Source: Rebecca billardiae RCC1528 (taxonomy: Eukaryota; Haptophyta). Taken from it: DNA of 64,000 bases. Under the pieces are notes generated by a model that was not told where the DNA came from, made no database searches, and was given only the letters and a program-made list of their open reading frames with translations. Positions within the stretch are counted from its first letter, which is position 1. Every line of letters starts with the position of its first letter. The stretch is from positions 2,604,001 through 2,668,000 of the forward strand of contig OZ251223.1 in the NCBI GenBank assembly GCA_965240325.2, given 5' to 3'. The position numbers and the translations under genes are program-made. This document shows, one piece after another, positions 38,269 through 53,200 of the stretch.

Positions 38269-41200
38269 ATGTGTGCCCAGCGCGCCCTCGCTGTCGTCCT
38301 CGCCGCTGTGCTGAGCTCGCGCGCCCACGCGGCCTGCGACGGGCTGGCATTCGAATGCTCGGCAGCATACAGTAACTGCATAGGCAACCCCGCCGCATGC
38401 ACGGACATGTGTGCGCCGCGGCACCCGCGCGTGCCTGCGTGCGCATCGCTGCGCCTGAGGCTCACTGAGAGGTCACGCCCACCCATTCCTGCGCGCGCCT
38501 CGCGGGCGCAGCTTCGTGCCCAACGCGGGTCTCACCTCGACTATCCCGTCGGAGATCGGCACCTTCTCCGTGTGCACACGCCTGTACGTGCGCACACGCG
38601 TGCACCAGCCGCGCCCTTCTCGCACGCCGAGCCGCCGGTTACTGAGCGCGAGCTGACGCCACCCCAACCCCTCGTGTGGCCGCCGCTTCGCGCACGCGAT
38701 AGGATCCTCGACTTCAACCCGCTGAACGGCACACTGCCCACCGAGGTTGGGAACATGACCTCTCTCACCCATCTGTGCGCGCCATCGGCTGCGCCAGACA
38801 CTCGCCACCTTCTCCTCGCCGCGTCACCCGCGCACACCGCTCTTCGCGCTTGCTGTTGACCGTTTGCACGCGAGCGTGTGCGCCCGCTCCCACGCGCCCA
38901 CGCGCCCACACGCTCGCAGCGAGTTTCGGGGCACAGAGCTCACCGGTACGGTGCCGTCGGAGCTGGGACTGCTCACGAGGCTGAAGAGATTGTGCGCGCG
39001 CAGCTCTCGCGCCGTGCACGGGCTCGGCGCGGCGCGCTCGGAGACGCCCGCCCATCTCCGAACCCTCTCCCCGCCCCCTGCCTCGAGTCTGACGTGGCGC
39101 GCCCCACCCTCCGCACCGCACGCTGCACCGTCGCCGCGTGCCGCAGCATCACGGGCGGGAGTGCACTCAATGGCTCGTTCCCGACGGAACTGGGCCTCCT
39201 CACAGCCCTGCTCGAATTGTACGCGGCGCGCCATCCCCCGCCGCGCGGCGTGGCGAGGCTTGGCGTGGCGCGTGACCGCTCACACCTCCTTGTTTGTGCT
39301 CCCACCACGGCTGGCAGGCGGGCATTCGACACCGGCATGAGCGGCCCTGTGCCGTCGGAGATTGGCTTGCTCACCGACCTGCAGATTCTGTGCGCGCGCG
39401 CGCGGCCCAAAGCTGCTGCGCCTGCTCGCTTGCGCAGTACACATGCTCACGCGCACCTTCCCAACCGGTGTGCCTTGCCTGCGCTCTGCTCCGTCGGGCG
39501 GGCAGCTGGCTGACACAGACCTCGTACGGCTTCAGTATGCCCATCGAGCTCTTCAGCGCCACGTCGTTGCAGGAGATCCACCTCGGGCCCACGTCGATCA
39601 CGGGCATCATTCCGGTGCGTGCGTGTCTCGTGGCCGCGCCCTCGGGCTGGGGGGGCTGCGCGGGGGGTATCGCACTTCGCACGCGTGCGGCGCCTCCTCA
39701 CGGCTGACCGACCCTCGCGCCTCGCCACTGACTCGCCGTGTCTCCTCACACTCGCCCCCGCGCAGGAGGAGATCGGGCAGCTCACCTCGCTCAGCTGGCT
39801 GATCATCCCGTTTGCGCGGCTGGAGGGCGAGCTCCCGACCGAGCTCGGGCTGCTGACCGCGCTCGAGATTCTCCGGCTGAACGACAACTTCGACCTGTAC
39901 GGCGTGATCCCGGACCAGCTGGGGCAGTGCACGGCGCTCACCGAGATCTCGCTGCAGGCGAACCAGCTCACCGGCTTCGTGCCGCAGGAGCTGTACATGC
40001 TCACCAGCCTGACCGAGATCACGCTCGCAAACAATGTGCTCACCATCTCCCTGCCCACGGCCTTGATCGGCAACTTCAGCAAGCTCGAGATCCTCAGCTT
40101 CGGCGACGGGGGCAACACGGTGGACGGGGGCACGCTTCCGACCGAGCTCGGCACGCTCACTGTGCTCAGGGTGCTGCACGCCTACTTCGCCGAGCTCAGC
40201 GGCACGCTGCCCACCGAGATTGGCTCCCTCACCAGCCTGCTCGACATCGAGCTCTACGACAACCTCTTCAACGTGACGATGCCGACAGAGCTGGGTGCGC
40301 TCGGTGTGATCAGCCGGTTGGCGCTACAGTCCAACTCGTTCGGCGGCACGCTGCCGACTGAGGTGGGGCAGCTCACGGCCGCGTACGAGCTCTACTTCCA
40401 GGAGAACTCGCTCAGGGGCGCGCTGCCCACCGAGATTGGGCAGCTGGTGCAGGTGGTCACGCTCGCGCTCAACGACAACCCAGACCTGGGCGGCGCGGTG
40501 CCTGACGCGATCGTCAACATGACCTCGCTGCAGGAGCTGGAGCTGACGAACGCCAACGTGTGCGGGGACCCAATTGACACCTCGAACATCGTCGGCCATC
40601 CGTTCCCGCCGTGCCCGAGCCCGGCGCCGCCGCCGTCGCCGCCTCCGAGCCCGCCGCCGTCGCCGCCGCCATCGCCCCCACCGAGCCCGCCGCCGAGTCC
40701 ACCGCCGTCACCACCCCCAAGCCCACCACCTTCGCCTCCGCCGAGCCCACCGCCACCGCTTCCTCCTCCGAGCCCGCCGCCCAGCCCGCCGCCGAGTCCA
40801 CCGCCAAGCCCGCCGCCGTCGCCGCCGCCAAACCCACCGCCAAGCCCCCCGCCATCGCCACCACCGTCGCCGCCGCCGAGCCCGCCACCGAGCCCACCGC
40901 CCAGCCCGCCGCCAAGCCCACCACCGAGCCCGCCACCGTCGCCACCACCATCGCCGCCACCGTCACCGCCGCCGTCGCCGCCACCGAGCCCGCCGCCGTC
41001 ACCGCCGCCTCCGCTCCCTCCTCCAAGCCCGCCGCCGAGCCCGCCGCCTTCGCCGCCGCCGAGCCCACCACCGCCTTTGCCGCCGCCAAGCCCGCCACCG
41101 AGCCCGCCACCGTCGCCACCGCCATTGCCGCCACCGTCACCGCCGCCGTCGCCGCCACCGAGCCCACCGCCCAGCCCGCCGCCGAGCCCACCACCGAGCC

Positions 41201-44200
41201 AACCACCGTCGCCGCCACCCTTGCCGCCACCATCGCCGCCGCCGAGCCCACCACCGTCGCCGCCACCGTCGCCGCCGCCGAGCCCGCCACCGTCGCCACC
41301 ACCATCGCCGCCACCGTCACCGCCGCCGTCGCCGCCACCGAGCGCACCGCCCAGCCCGCCGCCGAGCCCACCGCCGAGCCCACCACCGTCGCTGCCACCG
41401 TCGCCGCCACCAAGCCCGCCACCGTCGCCACCGCCGAGCCCGCCGCCGTCGCCGCCACCGTCGCCGCCACCGAGCCCGCCGCCGTCACCGCCGCCTCCGC
41501 TCCCTCCACCGAGCCCGCCGCCGAGCCCGCCGCCTTCGCCGCCGCCGAGCCCACCACCGCCTTTGCCGCCGCCAAGCCCGCCACCGAGCCCGCCACCGTC
41601 GCCACCGCCATCGCCGCCACCGTCACCGCCGCCTTCGCCGCCACCGAGCCCACCGCCCAGCCCGCCGCCGAGCCCACCCCCGAGCCAACCACCGTCGCCG
41701 CCACCCTTGCCGCCACCATCGCCGCCGCCAAGCCCACCACCGTCGCCGCCACCGTCGCCGCCGCCGAGCCCGCCACCGTCGCCACCACCATCGCCGCCAC
41801 CGTCACCGCCGCCGTCGCCGCCACCGAGCCCGCCGCCCAGCCCGCCGCCGAGCCCACCGCCGAGCCAACCACCGTCGCCGCCACCCTTGCCGCCACCATC
41901 GCCGCCGCCGAGCCCACCACCGTCGCTGCCACCGTCGCCGCCGCCAAGCCCGCCACCGTCGCCACCGCCGAGCCCGCCGCCGTCGCCGCCACCGTCGCCG
42001 CCACCGAGCCCGCCGCCGTCACCACCGCCTCCGCTCCCTCCACCGAGCCCGCCGCCGAGCCCGCCGCCTTCGCCGCCGCCGAGCCCACCACCGCCTTTGC
42101 CGCCGCCTAGCCCGCCACCGAGCCCGCCGCCGTCGCCGCCGCCGAGCCCGCCACCGTCACCGCCGCCTTCGCCGCCACCGAGCCCACCGCCCAGCCCGCC
42201 GCCGAGCCCACCCCCGAGCCAACCACCGTCGCCGCCACCCTTGCCGCCACCATCGCCGCCGCCAAGCCCACCACCGTCGCCGCCACCGTCGCCGCCGCCG
42301 AGCCCGCCACCGTCGCCACCACCATCGCCGCCACCGTCACCGCCGCCGTCGCCGCCACCGAGCCCGCCGCCCAGCCCGCCGCCGAGCCCACCGCCGAGCC
42401 AACCACCGTCGCCGCCACCCTTGCCGCCACCATCGCCGCCACCGAGCCCACCACCGTCGCTGCCACCGTCGCCGCCGCCAAGCCCGCCACCGTCGCCACC
42501 GCCGAGCCCGCCGCCGTCGCCGCCACCGTCGCCGCCACCGAGCCCGCCGCCGTCACCGCCGCCTCCGCTCCCTCCTCCAAGCCCGCCGCCGAGCCCGCCG
42601 CCTTCGCCGCCGCCGAGCCCACCACCGCCTTTGCCGCCGCCTAGCCCGCCACCGAGCCCGCCGCCGTCGCCGCCGCCGAGCCCGCCACCGTCACCGCCGC
42701 CTTCGCCGCCACCGAGCCCACCGCCCAGCCCGCCGCCGAGCCCACCCCCGAGCCAACCACCGTCGCCGCCACCCTTGCCGCCACCATCGCCGCCGCCAAG
42801 CCCACCACCGTCGCCGCCACCGTCGCCGCCGCCGAGCCCGCCACCGTCGCCACCACCATCGCCGCCACCGTCACCGCCGCCGTCGCCGCCACCGAGCCCG
42901 CCGCCCAGCCCGCCGCCGAGCCCACCGCCGAGCCAACCACCGTCGCCGCCACCCTTGCCGCCACCATCGCCGCCGCCGAGCCCACCACCGTCGCTGCCAC
43001 CGTCGCCGCCGCCAAGCCCGCCACCGTCGCCACCGCCGAGCCCGCCGCCGTCGCCGCCACCGTCGCCGCCACCGAGCCCGCCGCCGTCACCACCGCCTCC
43101 GCTCCCTCCACCGAGCCCGCCGCCGAGCCCGCCGCCTTCGCCGCCGCCGAGCCCACCACCGCCTTTGCCGCCGCCTAGCCCGCCACCGAGCCCGCCGCCG
43201 TCGCCGCCGCCGAGCCCGCCACCGTCACCGCCGCCTTCGCCGCCACCGAGCCCACCGCCCAGCCCGCCGCCGAGCCCACCCCCGAGCCAACCACCGTCGC
43301 CGCCACCCTTGCCGCCACCATCGCCGCCGCCAAGCCCACCACCGTCGCCGCCACCGTCGCCGCCGCCGAGCCCGCCACCGTCGCCACCACCATCGCCGCC
43401 ACCGTCACCGCCGCCGTCGCCGCCACCGAGCCCGCCGCCCAGCCCGCCGCCGAGCCCACCGCCGAGCCAACCACCGTCGCCGCCACCCTTGCCGCCACCA
43501 TCGCCGCCGCCGAGCCCACCACCGTCGCTGCCACCGTCGCCGCCGCCAAGCCCGCCACCGTCGCCACCGCCGAGCCCGCCGCCGTCACCACCGCCCTCGC
43601 CGCCACCGAGCCCGCCGCCGTCACCACCGCCTCCGCTCCCTCCTCCAAGCCCGCCGCCGAGCCCGCCGCCTTCGCCGCCGCCGAGCCCACCACCGCCTTT
43701 GCCGCCGCCAAGCCCGCCACCGAGCCCGCCACCGTCGCCGCCGCCATCGCCGCCACCGTCACCGCCGCCTTCGCCGCCACCGAGCCCACCGCCCAGCCCG
43801 CCGCCGAGCCCACCACCGAGCCAACCACCGTCGCCGCCACCCTTGCCGCCACCATCGCCGCCGCCAAGCCCACCACCGTCACCGCCACCGTCGCCGCCGC
43901 CGAGCCCGCCACCGTCGCCACCACCATCGCCGCCACCGTCACCGCCGCCGTCGCCGCCACCGAGCCCGCCGCCCAGCCCGCCGCCGAGCCCACCGCCGAG
44001 CCAACCACCGTCGCCGCCACCCTTGCCGCCACCATCGCCGCCGCCGAGCCCACCACCGTCGCTGCCACCGTCGCCGCCGCCGAGCCCGCCACCGTCGCCA
44101 CCGCCGAGCCCGCCACCGTCACCACCGCCCTCGCCGCCACCGAGCCCGCCGCCGTCACCACCGCCTCCGCTCCCTCCTCCAAGCCCGCCGCCGAGCCCGC

Positions 44201-47200
44201 CGCCATCGCCGCCGCCGAGCCCACCACCGCCTTTGCCGCCGCCAAGCCCGCCACCGAGCCCGCCACCGTCGCCACCACCTTCACCGCCGCCGTCGCCGCC
44301 GCCTTCGCCGCCACCGAGCCCACCGCCCAGCCCGCCGCCCAGCCCACCACCGAGCCCGCCGCCGTCGCCACCACCATCGCCGCCACCGTCACCGCCGCCA
44401 TCGCCGCCACCGAGCCCGCCGCCGTCTCCACCGCCTCCGCTCCCTCCACCGAGCCCGCCGCCGAGCCCGCCGCCATCGCCGCCGCCGAGCCCACCACCGC
44501 CTTTGCCGCCGCCAAGCCCGCCACCGAGCCCACCACCGTCGCCACCGCCATCGCCGCCACCGTCACCGCCGCCTTCGCCGCCACCGAGCCCACCGCCCAG
44601 CCCGCCGCCCAGCCCACCACCGAGCCCGCCTCCGTCGCCACCACCATCGCCGCCACCGTCACCGCCGCCATCGCCGCCACCGAGCCCGCCGCCGTCACCG
44701 CCGCCTCCGCTCCCTCCACCGAGCCCGCCACCCAGCCCGCCGCCATCGCCGCCGCCGAGCCCACCACCGCCTTTGCCGCCGCCAAGCCCACCACCGAGCC
44801 CGCCACCGTCGCCACCACCATCGCCGCCACCGTCACCACCGCCTTCGCCGCCACCGAGCCCACCGCCCAGCCCGCCGCCCAGCCCGCCACCGAGCCCGCC
44901 TCCGTCGCCACCACCATCGCCGCCGCCGTCACCGCCGCCATCGCCGCCACCGAGCCCGCCGCCGTCACCGCCGCCTCCGCTCCCTCCACCGAGCCCGCCG
45001 CCGAGCCCGCCGCCGAGTCCGCCGCCGAGCCCACCACCGCCTTCGCCGCCGCCGAGCCCACCACCGAGCCCGCCGCCATCGCCACCACCATCGCCGCCAC
45101 CGTCACCACCGCCTTCGCCTCCGCCCAGCCCGCCGCCGTCGCCACCGCCGTCCCCACCGCCGAGCCCGCCACCCAGTCCACCCCCCAGCCCACCGCCGCC
45201 GTTTCCACCGCCCAGTCCTCCGCCATCGCCGCCACCGAGCCCACCGCCAAGCCCACCGCCTCCGTCGCCGCCCCCAAGCCCGCCGCCGAGCCCGCCGCCG
45301 AGCCCGCCGCCTTCGCCACCGCCAAGCCCGCCGCCTTCGCCGCCGCCGTCTCCACCGCCAAGCCCACCACCGAGCCCGCCCCCAAGCCCGCCACCGTCAC
45401 CGCCGCCGAGCCCGCCGCCTCCAAGCCCACCACCGAGCCCGCCGCCAAGCCCGCCGCCGTCACCGCCACCAAGTCCACCGCCGCCGTCGCCACCGCCGAG
45501 CCCACCGCCGAGCCCACCCCCGTCGCCACCACCATTGCCGCCACCATCGCCGCCACCGTCGCCTCCGCCGGCCCCACCGCCAAGTCCACCACCGAGTCCA
45601 CCGCCGAGTCCGCCACCGTCGCCGCCGCCGTCGCCACCACCGTTGCCGCCACCTAGCCCGCCACCTAGCCCGCCACCCAGCCCACCGCCGCCGAGCCCGC
45701 CGCCCAGTCCGCCGCCATCGCCGCCTCCAAGCCCGCCGCCGAGCCCGCCGCCGCCAAGCCCGCCGCCGAGCCCGCCTCCCAGCCCGCCGCCGAGCCCACC
45801 GCCGAGCCCACCGCCCAGCCCACCGCCAAGCCCGCCACCGTTGCCGCCGCCGAGCCCGCCGCCGAGCCCGCCGCCGAGCCCGCCGCCGTCGCCTCCGCCC
45901 AGCCCGCCACCACCGAGCCCGCCGCCGAGCCCGCCACCGAGCCCGCCGCCGAGCCCGCCGCCAAGTCCACCGCCGCCATCGCCGCCGCCGTCGCCGCCAC
46001 CATCGCCACCACCTTCGCCACCGCCCAGCCCGCCACCCAGCCCGCCACCGCGCCCGCCGCCGTCGCCGCCGCCGAGTCCACCGCCGCCGTCGCCGCCGCC
46101 GAGCCCCCCGCCAAGCCCGCCACCGTCGCCACCACCGAGTCCACCGCCGCCGTCGCCACCGCCAAGTCCGCCGCCAAGTCCGCCGCCATCGCCACCGCCA
46201 TCACCGCCGCCGTCGCCGCCACCTTTGCCACCGCCATCGCCACCACCAAGTCCACCACCGAACCCACCGCCCAGTCCGCCACCATCACCGCCGCCGTCGC
46301 CACCACCATTGCCGCCACCTAGCCCGCCACCTAGCCCGCCGCCCAGCCCACCGCCACCGAGCCCGCCTCCGAGTCCACCGCCATCGCCGCCACCAAGCCC
46401 GCCGCCGAGCCCGCCGCCGCCAAGCCCGCCGCCCAGCCCGCCGCCGAGCCCGCCGCCGAGCCCACCGCCGAGCCCACCACCCAGCCCACCGCCAAGCCCG
46501 CCACCGTCGCCACCGCCGAGCCCGCCGCCGAGCCCGCCGCCGAGCCCACCGCCGTCGCCTCCGCCCAGCCCGCCACCGCCCAGCCCGCCACCCAGCCCGC
46601 CACCGAGCCCGCCGCCGTCGCCGCCGCCAAGTCCACCGCCGCCGTCGCCGCCGCCGTCGCCGCCGCCATCGCCGCCGCCATCGCCACCGCCAGTACCGCC
46701 ACCGTCGCCGCCACCGTCGCCACCACCGTCGCCACCGCCGAGCCCACCACCGAGCCCGCCGCCGAGTCCGCCACCATCGCCGCCTCCGAGCCCACCGCCG
46801 CCGAGCCCACCGCCGAGCCCGCCGCCAAGCCCGCCACCGTCGCCACCGCCAAGTCCACCGCCGCCGTCGCCACCGCCAAGTCCGCCGCCATCGCCGCCGC
46901 CATTGCCACCGCCATCACCGCCGCCGTCGCCGCCGCCCTTGCCACCGCCGTCGCCGCCGCCTAGCCCACCACCCAACCCACCGCCCAGTCCGCCACCATT
47001 GCCGCCGCCGTCGCCACCACCATTGCCGCCACCTAGCCCGCCACCTAGCCCGCCGCCCAGCCCACCGCCACCGAGCCCGCCGCCCAGTCCACCGCCATCG
47101 CCGCCTCCAAGCCCGCCGCCAAGTCCGCCGCCGCCAAGCCCGCCGCCCAGCCCGCCGCCCAGCCCGCCGCCGAGCCCACCGCCGAGCCCACCACCCAGCC

Positions 47201-50200
47201 CACCACCAAGCCAGCCACCGTCGCCGCCGCCGAGCCCGCCGCCGAGCCCGCCGCCGAGCCCACCGCCGTCGCCTCCGCCCAGCCCACCACCGCCCAGCCC
47301 GCCACCCAGCCCGCCACCGAGCCCGCCGCCGTCGCCGCCGCCAAGTCCACCGCCGCCATCGCCGCCGCCGTCACCGCCGCCATCGCCGCCGCCATCGCCA
47401 CCGCCATCACCGCCACCGTCGCCGCCACCGTCGCCACCACCGGCGCCACCGCCGAGCCCACCACCCAGCCCGCCGCCGAGTCCGCCACCATCGCCGCCTC
47501 CGAGCCCACCGCCGCCGAGCCCACCGCCGAGCCCGCCGCCAAGCCCGCCACCGTCGCCACCGCCAAGTCCACCGCCGCCATCGCCACCGCCGAGCCCGCC
47601 GCCATCGCCACCGCCGAGCCCGCCGCCGTCGCCGCCGCCGTCGCCACCGCCGTCGCCACCACCAAGTCCGCCGCCAAGCCCACCGCCGAGCCCACCGCCG
47701 AGTCCGCCACCATCGCCGCCGCCGAGCCCACCGCCGCCGAGCCCACCGCCGAGTCCGCCGCCAAGCCCGCCACCGTCGCCACCGCCAAGTCCACCGCCGC
47801 CATCGCCACCGCCGAGCCCGCCGCCATCGCCACCGCCGAGCCCGCCGCCGTCACCGCCACCGTCGCCGCCACCGTCGCCACCACCGTCGCCACCGCCCAG
47901 CCCACCACCCAGCCCGCCGCCGAGTCCGCCACCATCGCCGCCGCCGAGCCCACCGCCTCCGAGCCCACCGCCGAGCCCGCCGCCAAGCCCGCCACCGTCG
48001 CCACCACCGAGTCCACCGCCGCCGTCGCCACCGCCAAGTCCGCCGCCGAGCCCACCACCGTCGCCGCCACCATCGCCGCCGCCATCACCGCCACCATCGC
48101 CGCCGCCCTTGCCACCGCCAAGCCCACCGCCGAGTCCACCGCCCAGTCCGCCACCATCGCCGCCGCCGTCGCCACCACCGTTGCCGCCGCCTAGCCCGCC
48201 GCCTAGCCCGCCGCCCAGCCCACCGCCACCTAGCCCGCCTCCGAGCCCACCGCCATCGCCGCCACCAAGCCCGCCGCCAAGCCCGCCGCCGCCAAGCCCG
48301 CCGCCGAGCCCACCGCCCAGCCCGCCGCCGAGCCCACCGCCGAGCCCACCACCCAGCCCACCGCCAAGCCCGCCACCGTCGCCGCCGCCGAGCCCGCCGC
48401 CGAGCCCGCCGCCGAGCCCGCCGCCGTCGCCTCCGCCAAGCCCGCCACCGCCCAGCCCGCCACCCAGCCCGCCACCCAGCCCGCCGCCGTTGCCGCCGCC
48501 AAGTCCACCGCCGCCGTCGCCGCCGCCGTCGCCGCCGCCATCGCCGCCGCCATCGCCACCGCCAGTACCGCCACCGTCGCCGCCACCGTCGCCACCACCG
48601 TCGCCACCGCCGAGCCCACCACCCAGCCCGCCGCCGAGTCCGCCACCATCGCCGCCTCCGAGCCCACCGCCGCCGAGCCCACCGCCGAGCCCGCCGCCAA
48701 GCCCGCCACCGTCGCCACCGCCAAGTCCACCGCCGCCGTCGCCACCGCCGAGCCCGCCGCCATCGCCACCGCCGAGCCCACCGCCATCGCCACCGCCGTC
48801 GCCACCGCCGTCGCCACCGCCGGCCCCACCGCCGAGCCCTCCACCCAGCCCGCCGCCGAGTCCACCACCATCGCCGCCGCCGAGCCCACCGCCACCGAGC
48901 CCACCGCCGAGCCCACCGCCAAGCCCGCCACCGTCGCCACCACCGAGTCCACCGCCGCCGTCGCCACCGCCGAGCCCACCGCCGAGCCCGCCACCATCGC
49001 CGCCGCCATTACCGCCACCATCGCCGCCACCATCGCCGCCGCCTTTGCCACCGCCAAGCCCACCGCCGAGTCCACCGCCAAGCCCTCCACCATCGCCGCC
49101 GCCGTCGCCACCACCATTGCCGCCGCCTAGCCCGCCGCCGAGCCCGCCGCCCAGCCCACCGCCACCGAGCCCGCCTCCGAGTCCACCGCCATCGCCGCCT
49201 CCAAGCCCGCCGCCGAGCCCGCCGCCACCAAGCCCGCCGCCGAGCCCGCCGCCCAGCCCGCCGCCGAGCCCACCGCCGAGCCCACCACCCAGCCCACCGC
49301 CAAGCCCGCCGCCGTCGCCTCCGCCGAGCCCGCCGCCGAGCCCGCCGCCGAGCCCGCCGCCGTCGCCTCCGCCCAGCCCGCCACCGCCCAGCCCGCCACC
49401 CAGCCCGCCACCCAGCCCGCCGCCGTCGCCGCCGCCAAGTCCACCGCCGCCATCGCCACCGCCATCGCCGCCGCCATCGCCGCCGCCATCGCCACCGCCA
49501 TCACCGCCACCGACGCCGCCACCGTCGCCACCACCGTCGCCACCGCCGAGCCCACCACCCAGCCCGCCGCCGAGTCCGCCACCATCGCCGCCTCCGAGCC
49601 CACCGCCGCCGAGCCCACCGCCGAGCCCGCCGCCAAGCCCGCCACCGTCGCCACCGCCAAGTCCACCGCCACCGTCGCCGCCGCCGAGCCCGCCGCCATC
49701 GCCACCGCCGAGCCCGCCACCATCGCCACCGCCGTCGCCACCGCCGTCGCCACCGCCGGCCCCACCGCCGAGCCCTCCACCCAGCCCGCCGCCGAGTCCA
49801 CCACCATCGCCGCCGCCGAGTCCACCGCCGCCGAGCCCACCGCCGAGCCCACCGCCGAGCCCGCCACCGTCGCCACCACCGAGTCCACCGCCGCCGTCGC
49901 CACCGCCAAGTCCGCCGCCAAGTCCACCGCCATCGCCACCGCCATCACCGCCGCCGTCGCCGCCACCTTTGCCACCGCCGTCGCCACCACCAAGTCCACC
50001 ACCGAGCCCACCGCCCAGTCCGCCACCATCACCGCCGCCGTCGCCACCACCATTGCCGCCACCTAGCCCGCCGCCTAGCCCGCCGCCCAGCCCACCGCCG
50101 CCGAGCCCGCCTCCGAGTCCACCGCCATCGCCGCCTCCAAGCCCGCCGCCGAGCCCGCCGCCGCCAAGCCCGCCGCCGAGCCCGCCACCGAGCCCGCCGC

Positions 50201-53200
50201 CGAGCCCACCGCCGAGCCCACCACCCAGCCCACCGCCAAGCCCGCCGCCGTCGCCGCCGCCGAGCCCGCCGCCGAGCCCGCCGCCGAGCCCGCCGCCGTC
50301 GCCTCCGCCCAGCCCGCCACCGCCCAGCCCGCCACCCAGCCCGCCACCGAGCCCGCCGCCGTCGCCGCCGCCAAGTCCGCCGCCGCCGTCGCCGCCACCG
50401 TCACCGCCGCCATCGCCGCCGCCATCGCCGCCGCCATCACCGCCACCGTCGCCGCCACCGTCGCCACCACCGGCGCCACCGCCGAGCCCACCACCCAGCC
50501 CGCCGCCGAGTCCGCCACCATCGCCGCCTCCGAGCCCACCGCCGCCAAGCCCGCCGCCAAGCCCACCACCGAGCCCACCACCGTCGCCACCGCCAAGTCC
50601 CCCGCCACCGTCGCCACCGCCGAGCCCGCCGCCATCGCCGCCGCCGTCGCCACCGCCATCGCCACCACCGTCGCCACCGCCGTCGCCACCACCAAGTCCG
50701 CCACCGAACCCGCCACCCTCGCCGCCGCCGAGCCCGCCGCCGTCGCCTCCACCAAGTCCGCCGCCTCCGAGCCCGCCTCCGAGTCCGCCGCCAAGCCCGC
50801 CGCCCTCACCGCCGCCAAGTCCACCGCCGCCGTCCCCCCCGCCATCGCCACCACCGTCGCCACCACCGTCGCCGCCGCCGAGCCCACCGCCGAGCCCGCC
50901 GCCGAGCCCGCCACCAAGTCCGCCGCCGAGCCCGCCGCCGCCGAGCCCGCCTCCGAGCCCGCCGCCGAGCCCGCCGCCGTCGCCGCCACCGAGTCCACCG
51001 CCGCCGTCGCCACCGCCGAGCCCGCCGCCATCGCCGCCGCCGTCGCCGCCGCCGTCGCCACCTCCGTCGCCACCGCCATCCCCGCCACCTACTCCGCCGC
51101 CGAGCCCCCCACCCAGCCCCCCGCCGCTGCCGCCGCCGAGCCCACCGCCGAGCCCGCCGCCGAGCCCACCGCCATCGCCACCACCGTCGCCGCCGCCATC
51201 GCCGCCGCCGTCGCCGCCGCCAAGCCCGCCGCCATCGCCACCGCCGTCGCCGCCGCCCAGCCCGCCGCCGAGCCCGCCGCCCAGCCCACCGCCGCCGAGC
51301 CCGCCGCCCAGCCCTCCGCCGTCACCGCCGCCGAGCCCGCCGCCGAGCCCGCCGCCACCATCGCCGCCGCCCAGCCCGCCCCCCAGCCCACCTCCGAGCC
51401 CGCCGCCGTCGCCGCCGCCATCGCCACCCCCATCACCGCCACCCTCGCCGCCGCCCAGCCCGCCGCCACCCAGTCCACCGCCAAGCCCGCCGCCGAGCCC
51501 ACCGCCGAGCCCACCGCCGAGCCCGCCACCGAGCCCACCGCCAAGCCCACCACCATTGCCCCCACCGTCGCCGCCGCCCTCGCCGCCTCCCTTGCCACCG
51601 CCAAGTCCACCGCCGTCACCACCGCCCAGCCCGCCTCCAAGCCCGCCACCGAACCCACCGCCAAGCCCGCCACCGTCACCACCGCCGAGTCCGCCTCCCA
51701 GCCCGCCGCCAAGCCCTCCGCCGTCGCCTCCGCCGAGCCCGCCACCGAGCCCGCCGCCGCCCTCGCCACCACCCTCGCCGCCACCAAGCCCGCCGCCATC
51801 GCCACCGCCGAGTCCGCCACCCCCGAGCCCTCCGCCGAGCCCGCCGCCGAGCCCGCCACCATCTCCACCGCCCAGCCCACCACCCAGTCCACCGCCATCG
51901 CCGCCGCCATCGCCACCGCCGAGCCCGCCACCGCCGAGCCCGCCGCCAAGCCCGCCACCGAGCCCGCCACCGAGCCCGCCGCCGTCGCCTCCTCCGCCTT
52001 CGCCGCCCCCATCGCCGCCGCCCAGCCCGCCGCCGAGCCCACCACCGAGCCCACCGCCCAGCCCACCGCCGACGCCACCACCGAGCCCACCGCCCAGCCC
52101 GCCGCCGCCGAGCCCGCCGCCATCGCCGCCGCCGAGCCCGCCGCCGACCCCACCGCCAAGTCCGCCGCCGAGCCCGCCGCCGTCTCCGCCACCGTCACCG
52201 CCGCCGAGCCCGCCGCCGCCGAGCCCTCCGCCGAGCCCGCCGCCAAGCCCGCCGCCGAGCCCGCCGCCAACCCCGCCACCAAGCCCGCCACCCAGCCCGC
52301 CGCCAACCCCGCCACCGAGCCCACCACCACCCAGTCCGCCGCCGAGTCCGCCGCCATCGCCACCGCCATCGCCGCCACCAAGCCCACCGCCAAGCCCGCC
52401 GCCCTCGCCGCCGCCTTCGCCGCCGCCAAGCCCGCCGCCGCCGAGCCCACCACCCAGCCCACCACCATCGCCGCCCCCAGCGCCGCCACCCAGCCCGCCG
52501 CCAGCGCCGCCTCCCTCGCCGCCGCCCAGCCCTCCGCCCAGCCCGCCACCGCCCAGCCCGCCGCCTTCGCCACCACCGACTCCGCCACCCAGCCCACCGC
52601 CATCACCGCCGCCACCAAGCCCTCCACCGAGCCCGCCCCCATCGCCACCGCCCTCGCCGCCGCCGAGCCCGCCACCGCCGTCACCGCCGCCCAGCCCACC
52701 GCCGTCGCCACCGCCATCACCGCCACCAAGCCCGCCACCGCCGAGCCCGCCGCCCTCGCCGCCACCGTCACCGCCGCCCGCACCGCCGCCGAGCCCGCCG
52801 CCCGCACCCCCGCCGAGCCCGCCACCGTTTCCGCCGCCCTCACCACCGCCGCCAAGTCCACCGCCAAGCCCACCTCCGGTTCCGCCGCCGAGTCCTCCGC
52901 CAAGTCCTCCGCCGAGCCCGCCGCCATTGCCGCCGCCCAGTCCGCCACCGAGCCCACCACCGCCGTCGCCGCCACCTTCGCCACCGCCGAGCCCGCCACC
53001 ACGCCCGCCACCGTCTCCACCGCCCAGTCCGCCGCCACAACCGCCGCCGTCCCCGCCCCCAAGCCCACCGCCACCGAGCCCGCCACCGAGCCCACCACCG
53101 AGCCCGCCGCCGTCGCCACCACCCAGCCCGCCGCCGCCATCGCCACCGCCGAGCCCGCCACCGAGCCCGCCGCCCAACCCGCCACCAAGCCCGCCACCGC

